Positions 11,036 to 21,571 of a stretch of 64,000 nucleotides of DNA are shown piece after piece. Below the pieces are notes generated by a model that saw only the letters and a program-made list of their open reading frames with translations, did not search any database and was not told the origin of the DNA. This stretch comes from Microcyclospora pomicola. Its lineage: Eukaryota > Ascomycota > Dothideomycetes > Capnodiales. A program made the translations under genes and the position numbers. The stretch is from assembly GCA_002786065.1 (NCBI GenBank), contig NHNY01000005.1:186001-250000 (forward strand), in the 5' to 3' direction. Every line of letters begins with the position of its first letter. Positions within the stretch are counted from its first letter, which is position 1.

Positions 11036-12624
11036 ATGAGTTTCCAATTTGTCGTCCACGACGGACCCAAGATCACCCAAGACCCTGCGGTTAGGACCTT
11101 GATCCGTAAGCAAGCCATGAAAGACGTCGCACTTGCGCGGAAAAAGCGTAGCAATCACGTCCGAGCCAAGGGGCAGCAGGTAAATGCGCGAGGCAATACT
11201 GGTCGTTGCCGAAACAGTGATGAGGATGAGAGCGCGACTGGCTCCACCGAGGACTCCCTCTGCAGCACTGCGTCGAGCCGAAGCGATGAGCTAATCCTCA
11301 TGTCTGCCACACCGATGAGTGCTAAGCTTCCGGGGCGGTGGAATAGAGCACTTATGGTCACCAACTGTCTTCCGAACATTGTCTTACAACCAGAGTACGA
11401 GAGTGTACGCAGTAGGTATGGGGTTGATCTACTGGATCTCTCTCTGCTTGCATCTTTTGGTGTTGGGAGGGAGACAGCGTCCGCGATTGGCACAAACCCA
11501 GGCCGTTTGCATGAGCTTCTCGGTCGGGACTTCTGGACTTACCTCGAGCATGTACCCAGTCGATATGGGCAGAATGAGTGCGTTACTGATGCTGTCAATT
11601 GTGTGCTCGCAAGAGCTTCCGCGCTTCTCATGCCCAGCGCGACGGACTCGACTTCGCCGCAACGTCGAATGCTATATGGGAAGGCCTTGCAGAGCGTGCA
11701 GAAAGCTATATGCGATGAGAAGCATTCGACCGACGCTGATGTGCTGTGCGCGATTCAACTGCTCAGCTTGCACGAGGTGCTTCAACATGATCTTCACGAA
11801 TATAACTTTGAGACTATGGGCTGACGCTCTCCCAGATCCTAGATGCCGATCGAGACAGTGCATGGGGTCATCATGTATATGGTACGGCTCGTCTTATACG
11901 CCACCGAACACCGGCTCGCTTTCACACGGAGTACGAGAAGGCTCTTCTGGCATGCCACGCGGGTTCAATCGTCTCGGAGAGTTTGATGCGTAATGAAGCC
12001 TGCTTTCTTGACACTCCAGACTGGATGGCTCTCTATCGATCTTTCGCGAAAGAAGGTTCTGTCCTTGACGACCGAAGCCCTCTCTGCATCAATAGCCAAG
12101 CTGCCATGATTCCCCTGCCGGGATTATGGACCGAGTGCACCAATGCGATGAACAGTGACGCGTTGTTCCGCAGTAATGGGCTCTCAGATCTGGAAGCCCG
12201 ATGTCGAGATAGGCATAAGACGATGCTGGACTGGATGGACGATTACAAGATGTATTGTGTTCGAACGTCGATGAGCGTACCAACCGCTAAAGAGCTAGGA
12301 CTTCGTCGAGAGCTGTTCGGCATGAGTTTGCAATGTCTTTGCCTGCTCAAACGCTTGATAGCCGCGTTGTGCGATGCTGATAGGATCGCGCTGGAAGCAG
12401 AAGGTCAGGCACTGGCGCATCAGCTACTCGATCTCCAAAAACACAAGGCGTCACAGTATGTATGGCTGTACGAGAATCACGAGCTTGGAGTCGCGTATAC
12501 TACTATTGCCACGAAGGAACAATGGGAAGAGGACTTGAGTGAACGGTCTTTCCAAGAGCAAAAACTGGCTGCCCGTACTCGATACAATGCGTGGTCCTCA
12601 TCATTACGAATGACCGTTTGCTAA
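11036..12624 (+). CDS. fungal-specific transcription-factor-domain protein lacking a zinc cluster
   Basis: Two exons (11036-11776, 11836-12624) are joined across a 59-nt intron with GCTGAC as branch point, giving 509 residues. The N-terminus has MSFQFVVHDG, a basic run and a Ser-rich stretch. It resembles the many Pezizomycotina proteins that start this way and carry the Fungal_trans_2 domain. The junction restores a typical domain segment (AWGHHVYGTARLIRHRTP), and the rest is helical. No Zn2Cys6 cluster is visible in or just upstream of the frame, so it may act as a co-regulator or may be a zinc-cluster factor that lost its DNA-binding part. It ends 26 bases before the stop of the convergent MAPEG gene. 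The ATG at 11036 is preferred over upstream non-ATG starts. Confidence 0.8.
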
Positions 12625-12650
12625 AACGTGCATGCCGACCGTCGACGACC

Positions 12651-13186
12651 TCATACTTCCGCCATCCTGTTTCCAGCTCTCCATAGAGCCATGATCGGGA
12701 TTGAAATACTCCAGTAATACACTGCCGTGCGCGCGAGCGCCCATGTGTTACTCTTGATACCCAAATATAACGTGGTGTAGATGACGCGAGCACCCAAGAA
12801 CTGCAGAGACATTGAGTTCAGGTCGCTTGTGGGCATGTTCGCCATATTACCAGCGACCTGTACAATTGTTAGCGAGCTGAATCTATCCCCAAGACGCGAG
12901 CTGAGGTGATGCAAATACTCACAGCCGCCGCTGCGAAAAGCGGAAACACTTCCAGAGCATTGTTATGCGCTCCCCGAGACCGGGCCATTCGGCTCCACAC
13001 GTCGGCGGAGATTTTGGACTGCCATGCTTCCATGTTGGTGCGCGGTGCGGACATTGACATCTTGCCCTTGGTGGACATCATGAGATCGACGAGGTAGAAG
13101 GTGTGCGGCACGAAGGCCAAGCCGAAACTGATCGGGATCGCGTGGAGGGAGTAGTTGTAAGGTGTTGGAATGTTTGAAGACGCCAT
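12651..13186 (-). CDS. MAPEG-family membrane protein
   Basis: Two exons (13186-12923, 12857-12651) with a 65-nt intron encode 156 residues. The protein shows four hydrophobic stretches. It has a typical MAPEG layout: an N-terminal membrane segment, a basic loop, an R-x-x-x-A-H-x-N-A-x-E motif (RSRGAHNNALEVFPLFA), and a C-terminal GARVIYTTLYLG motif. MAPEG members are small membrane enzymes of glutathione and eicosanoid metabolism. Fungal ones of this type are mostly uncharacterised, so a glutathione-dependent activity is only inferred. The 3' end faces that of the TF-domain gene, and the transcripts probably overlap. Confidence 0.85.
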
Positions 13187-14059
13187 TTTCGGTCAATCTG
13201 GAGATGTTGTTGACTTGATAATAGGTATGGTGATGGATAAGTGTCAAACGGATCTTGGTGAGTTGGATGTGGCTTTGGAGATGTGCAATGAGAATGAGAT
13301 GAGATACCATTTCTCGACGAAGACTTACGGTCTTATATATCACTCGTGCCGTTGCTACAGTCAGTACAAAGCCAACCATACTGGCGTCCGAATAGAGATG
13401 GATGTAGCTACATGTCACTGTTCACCTCTGTCAATGCCTCGAAGAAGGTGTTGGGATCGTGGGCTACTACCGATTGCCTAATCCGGTCAGTGGTACGGTG
13501 TGCGGTAGCAAAGAGACCGGCTTGCAGCACGGGTCAGCACGGTTTCTTGGTGAATGACGACTTGGACATGATGAAGGATCACGAAAATGACGATTCATCC
13601 CAACACCAGGCGTCTTGGCTATATTGTCGATACGGACGCGATCAGGCTCGGGAACCGGGTTTGCCGAAGTCGAGCCGTCTCGTGCTAACTTAAAACACTG
13701 TCACCGCATCGGATACAGCGTCCGGTGTCTTCACGGTAAATCTTGACATCTCGAAAGTGGAGTCACATCAGTAGACGAGCTGGACAGACTGACATATCTC
13801 AAGGTCGGTCCTCATACTGGAGCTGCATTCCATTCCTGCTGTGTTGTTGAGTGCGAGGTCCATATCAAGGTAACAAGCACACTCCTTCAAGAATTTGCAT
13901 TCGCAAACAAGATCGATTGAACAAGGACCATTCTCCACATCCAAAGACACGTCTACCTCTGTGGTAGGTACGAACGGTCGACGAAACATTTTCGTCTCCC
14001 TCGCCAACCAGGATAACCAAAACAAAACTACCATCTACACAAGACAGTATCACGCGACC
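13187..14059. other. intergenic, divergent promoter
   Basis: This gap lies between the divergent MAPEG and SDR starts. The open frames here are short and lack recognisable content. Confidence 0.5.
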
Positions 14060-14968
14060 ATGGCCGAACGCGACTCGCTGACCTCGCGAACCCTCCCCTT
14101 CATGACCCTCTCTGACGGCTCCGAGTCCTCCCTGACCAGCCCACCACCTCCGCTTCCACACTACCTCAACGCCGAAGGGCGAGCGCTCGCGCGCTTCGCT
14201 GTCGAAGGCAATGTCATCGTCACCGGCGGCGCGGGCACATTGGGGCTCAGCGCCGCACGCGCGCTCCTCGAGCACGGCGCCTCGGGCCTCGTGATCTGGG
14301 ACCTAGAGAGCACGCTGCGCGCCTCGCTTGCCGCCATCACGACGCTGGCGCAGGACTTCGCCGGCGCACGCGTTTTCAGCATCGCCGTAGACGTCACCGA
14401 CAGCAGTAGCGTGGCCGATGCGGTGGCGGCCAGCGTGCAGCACTTCGGCTCCGTCGAGCACCTGTTCTGCTTCGCGGGCATCGTGGGGTGCGTGCACGCG
14501 CTCGAGATGACTGAGGCCCAGTGGCGACGGACGCTGGACGTCAACGCGACGGGCTCGTTCCTGTGCGCTCAGGCGGTGGCGAAGCAGATCCGCGCGCAGG
14601 GGAACGGTGGCGGCAGTATCACGTTCACGGCGTCGATCTCTGGCCATCGGGTCAATTTCCCCCAGGCTCAGGTCGCGTATAACGTGTCCAAGGCCGCGGT
14701 GTTGGCGATGAAGAACTCGCTGGCGGCGGAGTGGGCGGCGTTCGGCATCAGGGTGAACTCGATCAGCCCGGGTTACATGGATACGATTCTGAACGCGGGA
14801 GAGGGAAGTATTGCTGAAGCGCGGGCGAGTTGGGCGGGTAGAAATCCGATGGGCAGGATGGGCGCGGTCGGGGAATTGGATGGCATCTGTGTGTTGCTGG
14901 CCAGTAGGGCAGGGAGTTACATCAACGGCGCCGATTTCGTCTGTGACGGAGGCGCGATAGTGTTCTGA
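14060..14968 (+). CDS. short-chain dehydrogenase/reductase (NAD(P)-dependent)
   Basis: A single exon of 302 residues is a classical SDR. The dinucleotide-binding motif is VTGGAGTLGLSAARAL near residue 53. It has an acidic residue after strand 2 (VIWDLES), DVTD, a catalytic serine in TASISGH, the catalytic pair Y-x-x-x-K (AYNVSKAA) near residue 205, then NSISPGYMDT and a C-terminal YINGADFVCDGGA. The layout resembles fungal polyol dehydrogenases such as D-arabinitol or sorbose reductases, but the substrate cannot be read from sequence. The aspartate after strand 2 suggests NAD preference. The start at 14060 is chosen because the frame upstream has only non-ATG starts. The gene is notably GC-rich compared with its flanks. 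Confidence 0.92.
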   Translation: MAERDSLTSRTLPFMTLSDGSESSLTSPPPPLPHYLNAEGRALARFAVEGNVIVTGGAGTLGLSAARALLEHGASGLVIWDLESTLRASLAAITTLAQDFAGARVFSIAVDVTDSSSVADAVAASVQHFGSVEHLFCFAGIVGCVHALEMTEAQWRRTLDVNATGSFLCAQAVAKQIRAQGNGGGSITFTASISGHRVNFPQAQVAYNVSKAAVLAMKNSLAAEWAAFGIRVNSISPGYMDTILNAGEGSIAEARASWAGRNPMGRMGAVGELDGICVLLASRAGSYINGADFVCDGGAIVF

Positions 14969-15098
14969 GGAATGAATGTACTTTCCCGACTATCGAAAAC
15001 TCCTGACCTTGCTCGTCATCATACGCATCCAATAACGCCCGGAGCATAAACACTCATGCTGTTTCCCAATCGGTATCTCCCAACGTGTCATATCCCAG

Positions 15099-17752
15099 CT
15101 AAGCAGATCCGAACCCTTCGCCCCCATACTCGATCGCCATTCGCAGCTTCCGTTCCAAGACATCCGGACTGCCGTATCGTGGGAGACGCAGCGTGCCGAA
15201 ACATGTCGAGCTCGTTGGCAACTGCTCGTCGTCGCCGAACTCCGTCCTCTCAATGACGAACATGAGATAGCCGGCACCACCGATGGGGATCCTTTCCGCG
15301 GCCGTGACGAACTTCAGCAGACCTCGCTGCAATTCCTCGGGCCAGTCGTTGACGATCTGCCAGAACGCCTGGATGTACTTGGACTTGGGGTCGTAGCCGT
15401 GGTATCGTGCGGCTTTCTGGAGTTCAGGGATCGACAGTCGAGTCGTGCCTTCGAGAATGCTCTTCAACTGTCTCGGGGATATGAACTGGATCAGGTGTGC
15501 GGGGATCACGGCGTAGAAGCCTTTGCTGAAAGCCCGGTGCTGAGGTGCGACGGAACAATCCAAAAGCCATGTTGCATAGTCTTGCACGTAGAGATGCTTG
15601 TTGTCGTTGGTCACCGCAAGCGGCTCTATAGTCGAGCGTCTCAGAGTCCATCCGGGCCAGTCCCTAAATTCATCCTTGTCTTGGAAGAGAAGACTGTTGC
15701 TGTCTTTGGAAGTATCATTGGTGGACGTGGTGTTGGCTTTCGACACATCCTCATCATTCACATCGATATTGGACTCATGGGCGTCATGACCGCGTTCGGT
15801 ACTGTTTGTGCGGTCGATGTGATGAAGATCTGGAATGACATCATGGATCTGGAGGATGGGTTCCTGGCGCAGATCCCATAGTATTGCTGTCAGTCTCAGC
15901 CCATTAGCCTCAACAGGAAAAGTATAGTCAACGTAAAGCGGCGGTTCAGGTTGCTTCATCATTGCCGCTAGTGATCGATATAACGTTGGCCAGACTTCCT
16001 GCATATCTCCAAATGCTGGACCGGTGTTCTCTGGTAGGTGGGGATTTGGTACAGTCCGATCATTGAGAAGTGCGCTGTATAAATAGAGCGGTAAAGTCAC
16101 GGGTAGTGTGATCCCGTTATGAATAGCCAAGCCGAACAGTGTCCCGAGCAATTCGAACATATACAATGGTTGCAAGCTCATCGCGCGATAGTAAGCAGTC
16201 CCACTTTCGGCGTCAGTGGTGAACAGTTCTGGATGCTAATCAGTATCATATTCCGGGTGCCATCTGCACGGGACTTTGACTCACGATTCTCCTCTGCAAA
16301 TGCATATCTACAAACGAGATTGAAGAATTCAATTTGCACTCCACCAAGGTCTTGACCTATCTCGAGTTCATCGACCTCTCCCAATCTGACCCTCAGAGGC
16401 CGCAACAGCTCGGACTTCCGTCGTTGCCAGAGCTGATCATATGCATCACGGATCAAGTTGTCTCGACTGACACTCAGAAGAAGATAATGCTCTGAGGCAT
16501 ATTCTAGTGGACTCTGGCTCTGATACTCGAATGGTTTGAGGGCTACCCTCCTCATCAGTCGAGCGGTCTTTTCCGAGGCTGAGATCATGCTCTGCATTCG
16601 GAGATGATTCATCGTTCGTAAGTAGGTAACACGTTCCCTTGATGAGAACAAAGTCCGGAAATGTAGGATATGCTTTCTAGTACCCGGACTGTCCCAAGAC
16701 TTCATCCAAGACCGCGCCACCTCCACCGCATCCAAGTGACTTGAGACGGTCGGGACCGATTGAGCCACGTTGAAACGTGCAAGCATCTCGAGAGCTCCGC
16801 AGGTCGATGTTCCTGGTTGAGCCCATACAGTCCCATCCCATTGCCTGAAAAGATCCTGGTGCAACCACACGTAAACATGCACTTGGAAATCTTTGTCACA
16901 AGCGCATATTTGATTTGCCAACAGAGTAATGAAGTGCCGGCTTTTCTGTCGTGCCGAACCTGGAGACTCCTGCTCGCGTTCGTGCCTTACGTTCCATACC
17001 GCATCATCCATGGATTTCCTGATCGACACCAACTTCGTGATACGCGATAGCAGTCTCAAAGAGGGTTCGTGAGCATGGCCGTCGAGTATCTTCATCCAAA
17101 CCTCGAAACGCTTGTCCAGTGGGATGTGCTCTACACAAGCCGGCGCAGCTCGTCCTTCAATGATATGGAACAGTGCATGACGATGATATGCAACTGGGTG
17201 TTGCGGTAGTCTACTGACGAGATATTTGAGACCTAGCATGATCCGGGCGACCGCTTGTTGATTGGAAACGATGGCAGGGCTCAAAGGATCAGTCTGGCCC
17301 ATCTCGGCTATGGGATCGAGGACTTGATGCGCACAATCGAGATCGGAGTACCATCTCCGGTAAGGAAACGGTCCAGGCGTGCAGAATAAGCGAAATGCAG
17401 CCGTGTCACTCAATAGTTGCATGAATGAAGATGGGTCGCGCGGGCCTTCCGGCCACGATGTTCGCTCCGGCTGAGACTTGTAGGAAGCCACGCATATACG
17501 ACTTGAGGCATCTGGACTACTCGCAATTGCGATAGCAATAGCTCGAGCAGCACGCGGTGTCCAGCGGCGAAGTGTTCTGTTTTGGTTGATGTTGCGACGC
17601 CCAGTATCGCACATGCTCGACCTGCAATCATCATTACCACAACCAAGTAGTAGTTGCTTGACAAATTGGTGGACTAAGGCGTCGATATTATTGATATGTG
17701 GAGTAATGGAGCCAGGCGAAGGCGCATGTGATGTTTCCAAGGCTGATGACAT
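15099..17752 (-). CDS. AZUL-HECT E3 ubiquitin ligase (UBE3A-like)
   Basis: Two exons (17752-16285, 16228-15099) with a 56-nt intron give 865 residues. Without the splice the gene looks like two unrelated frames. The joined region reads NQLFTTDAESGTAYYRAM, a typical HECT segment. The C-terminal lobe has the catalytic cysteine in TSSTCFGTLRLP (Cys832). The N-terminus carries a cysteine pattern C-x4-C-x4-C (residues 38, 43, 48; GCGNDDC) plus Cys87, matching the AZUL zinc-binding domain of UBE3A. HECT ligases take ubiquitin from an E2 on this cysteine and pass it to a substrate. The C-lobe is interrupted by a Ser/Asp-rich insert (about residues 590-640). It shares a 575-bp divergent promoter with MAK5. 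Confidence 0.9.
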
Positions 17753-18327
17753 GGTGTCTACCTAGGTAGGTAGCGAAGTAATGCTTCGATAGGGGAAAAG
17801 ACAGCGGAATGAAACACGCTGACGGATGCATGACAGCTACTCAGGAACTGGCATGCTTCACGCCTTCCATTCGAGAGCCCATGGTAACCACGCGCATAAG
17901 CGTCTGAGCTGTTGTTACGAGCGTGAGGAAGTGAAGGAAGTCGAACTTTGGGGTAAGATCACAACAACCTGAATGGCTAAGGTAGGTACCTTAACTAGCT
18001 ACGGGCAAAGCCGGTGAATGGTCTGGACAAGGTATGATGACGGTGGGAATATATCAAGTCGAGCCGATGATGATGGTACTGTCAAGAGAAGAGCAATGCA
18101 GCCACGAGACCCCAGAAGAATATGAGCCTTGAACACATGTACGATGTGTGTTGATCGCCAAGATGAAGCCTGTCATGGCTGTTTGAGATCTGTGAGATGT
18201 GTCGGTTCGTTCCTAGCGTGCGTCGCGCACGGACCGCGAACTCGATTATTTTTTGACCATCGAGCATCTACGCCATACAAAATGCCGTTCGCTCGTTGAA
18301 AGTTCTCGAGTCCGCTACGACCACATT
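17753..18327. other. divergent promoter, HECT ligase / MAK5
   Basis: This gap separates the two divergent starts. TAGGTA-type short repeats occur near 17760 and 17985. I see no gene. Confidence 0.5.
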
Positions 18328-20689
18328 ATGGCTACCGTATCGAGTAAGCGAGCTCTCCCGCCCAAGGTTGCGATGATGAAGGCCAACAAGCGTCGTAAGC
18401 TTGAGGGGAGAAATGAGACTTCCACAGGCGCGCAGACAAAAAGCGACAGCGCCAAAACCGCCCGCAAAGTCACTAAGGCAAGTGATTTGACATGGAGCAC
18501 AGTCAGCTTACCAGACCGTATGGAAGACGCGGAAGGCTTCTTTGGATTGGAAGAGATAGATGATGTGGAGGTTGTTCGTGATCCGAATTCTGGACAGATC
18601 ACTTTTTTATCCGCGCAGAGCCCTGCGCAAATTCCGTCTCCGGATGTCGAGTCTGAGTTCGAAGGATTTGAAGACGACGACAAATCCCTGGCAGCCACTT
18701 CTCTAACCTCAAAAGCAAAGAAAGCAAAGAAATCCAAGGACGAAAGGAAGGAGCGCAAGTCTAAGAAGCCAAAGGCTGACGATGCAGCAACGCCGACTTT
18801 TCAGACGTTAGCCGATGATGGGGTTGACGAGTCCGTTTCCGTGGATGCATGGAAACCGCTGAAGCTCTCCCCAGATACCATGGCATCACTAGCGAAAAAC
18901 AAATTCGCAGCACCCACTCCCATTCAGAAGTCTGCCATCCCCGAAATTCTTAAAGGTCACGATGTCATCGGAAAAGCTTCAACAGGATCTGGCAAGACGC
19001 TTGCTTTTGGTATTCCTATCCTCGAGTACTTTTTGGAAACCCGTGCAAGCCGTCAGAAGACGAAGATCCAGAATGCAGGGGGAGAACAACGAACGCCCCT
19101 GGCTCTGCTCGTGTGTCCAACTCGCGAACTTGCTCATCAACTAGAGAAACACCTCACCGCGCTGTGTTCACACGGGATCTTTGAGAGACCAGTTATCGCC
19201 ACATTGACTGGTGGCTTGTCAGTCCAGAAGCAACAGCGTCTGCTTCAGGGTGCAGACATTGTCATCGGGACTCCTGGACGTTTGTGGGAGATTGCTAGTG
19301 GAGGTCAGGGTATCATCGCAGCATTGAAGAAAATCAGGTTTTTGGTCATTGATGAGGCGGACCGGCTACTCAGTCACGGAAATTTCAAAGAGCTCGAGGA
19401 GCTACTGAATGTACTTGATGGAAATAAGGCTGGCAAAGACGATGACGACGACGAGGAAGCGTCGTCTCCTGCTCCAGTCGAATCAGAGAGACAGACTCTT
19501 GTCTTCTCCGCGACCTTTGATCGTGCACTGCAACGAAAGCTAGCAGGAGGCAAAGCAAGATCCGGTGGCGGTCTGATGAGTAACAAAGATTCGATGGAAT
19601 ACCTGTTATCCAAGCTGCGATTTAGAGAGGAGACTCCGAAGTTCGTCGATGTTAACCCTATAAAACAGATGGCAGCAGGTTTGAAGGAAGGAATGATCGA
19701 ATGCAATGCCGACGAGAAAGACCTGTACCTATACAGTTTACTTTTATTTCACCCGAATACGCGCATTCTCGTTTTCACAAACTCGATCAGCGCTGTCCGA
19801 CGAGTTACGCCTCTCTTACAAAATCTCAACCTGCCTGTGATGGCGCTACACTCCGGTATGCCGCAAAAGGCGCGTTTGCGATCTGTCGAACGCTTCACCC
19901 AAAGCAAGGAGGCGAACGAAACCTCTATCCTCATCGCCACCGATGTCGCTGCACGAGGGTAAGTACTTTCCTTCTGGCTACATTTCAATCATTGTCATTG
20001 TCGTCATTCGCTAATAACAGTGCAGACTCGACATCCCCAATGTGCAGCTGGTCATCCACTATCACCTTCCTCGAGCAGCTGACACCTATGTGCATCGATC
20101 TGGCCGCACAGCTCGTGCAGGACAATCTGGTGCCAGCATTCTTATCTGCGGTCCGGAAGAAGTCGCCGGTGTACGCAGACTGGTTGCAAAAGTCCACGCC
20201 AATTCGGGAGCTTCACAGGAAGATGACGCGCCGGATTCGGTAAAGCAGGGCTTCTACATACGGACACTGAATCTCGATCGTCGCATCGTCTCTCGACTAA
20301 AGGCGCGATCTACACTCGCCAAGAAGATCGCCGACATCACGATCGCCAAAGAGAAGCACCATAAAGAAGACGAATTTCTTCGTGCGGCCGCGGAAGAGCT
20401 TGGTGTAGATTACGACAGCGAAGACTTCGACAAGGGCGGTCCGGCGCAGCGAGGACGAGGTGGCGGAAGGAAGAAGAAGGAACGACAGTCTAGAGAGATC
20501 TCGAAATCTGAAGCGGCGGCAATGCGTGCAGAACTGAAGGCCTTACTCAAGCAGAGGGTCAACACTGGTGTCAGCGCAAAGTATCTGACCAGTGGAGGGA
20601 TCGATATTGAAGAGCTTTTACGGCAGCAGAAAGCTGGCGAGAAGGGCGAGTTCTTAGGTAGCGTTGCTGGGCTGGGACTCGAGTGGTAG
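18328..20689 (+). CDS. MAK5: ATP-dependent RNA helicase Mak5 (DEAD box)
   Basis: Two exons (18328-19958, 20026-20689) with a 67-nt intron give 764 residues. The protein has a Lys-rich N-terminus, the Mak5-type lead-in WKPLKLS, the Q motif ([10 protein letters not shown]), motif I ASTGSGKT near residue 215, PTRELA, TPGRLWE, motif II DEAD (VIDEADRLL), SAT in VFSATFD, an acidic insert typical of Mak5, and HRSGRTAR in exon 2. The C-terminus is basic. Mak5 acts in the nucleolus in maturation of the 60S ribosomal subunit. The intron splits the helicase core in [14 protein letters not shown], and phase 2 is kept across it. ATG 18328 is the first in-frame ATG. Confidence 0.95.
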
Positions 20690-21571
20690 GAAAGGTGTTG
20701 TGGGAGAACAGAGCGACTGTTGGTCTAGCTGATGGGGGATCGATTGATCTTCTTGTAAAAGTGCCGCGAGTATTTCTCCCGCGCAGCCAGCTAGAAGCCC
20801 CAGCAGACCAGTCAGCCGAGACAAGCTATGCAGCCTGAAGAGGCTCAAATCTCCGATGATACTACAAATCAGCGTGTAACATGATGGACCTCCCGATGTC
20901 TGCGTTATTAGATCGCCATAAGCCGCCACAATGCACATCATGTCGTACTCAGTACCAGGTTAAAGCCTCGGCTGAGTGCCGCTTTGTGTGAAGATCAGCC
21001 TGTCAGCATGGCGAGCTTCATTGGAGGCGCGATGTCCGATCATCCAGCCCTATAGTCGCCGATCGCGCCTCAGCGCCTCATGAACCTGGCATTGTGCCAA
21101 GAGCAAGGATCAAAGCAAGAGCCGCACACAGATGAAACTCTGGCCATCATTCGCCCTTTGTTGTGTCAAATAGACAAACAGGAGATCGTCGGTCGCGTGC
21201 TCGAAACAGACTCGGCCGCGCCGGGGCGGCTGGACGGGGACCTGCAACGGACCGCGATAAGTGATAGAGCTTACAGCAGGAAGCTTATCCGCGGATAGGC
21301 TGGGCATTGGCTCGGTGTCGCCTATCGCGACAATGTTCGGGTGCCAGGGACAATCGGGAAGGTGGTAGCTCAACACGCCCATCTGCAGATCGGCATCATG
21401 AACGCCAGGAACGGGAAGGTCGATGGCCATCAGCAGCGTGGGAAGCGGGGCGCAGAAGCATGCCAACATGGAAGCTTTCCCCAGAGTTGGCAAGCTATAA
21501 GATCAGAGCTGCTCCCACGCGTATGTCGGTCTACGGACGAAGCTTCCTTCTAGCTATTGCGCCAGAACATC
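20690..21571. other. intergenic, sedolisin upstream region
   Basis: This gap lies between the MAK5 stop and the sedolisin ATG. Only short frames are present and no gene is supported. Confidence 0.5.
21496..21501 (+). promoter_or_regulatory. TATA-like element of the sedolisin gene
   Basis: A TATAAG lies 71 bases before the sedolisin ATG, a usual distance for a strongly transcribed secreted-enzyme gene in a filamentous fungus. This is a position and motif match only. Confidence 0.35.
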
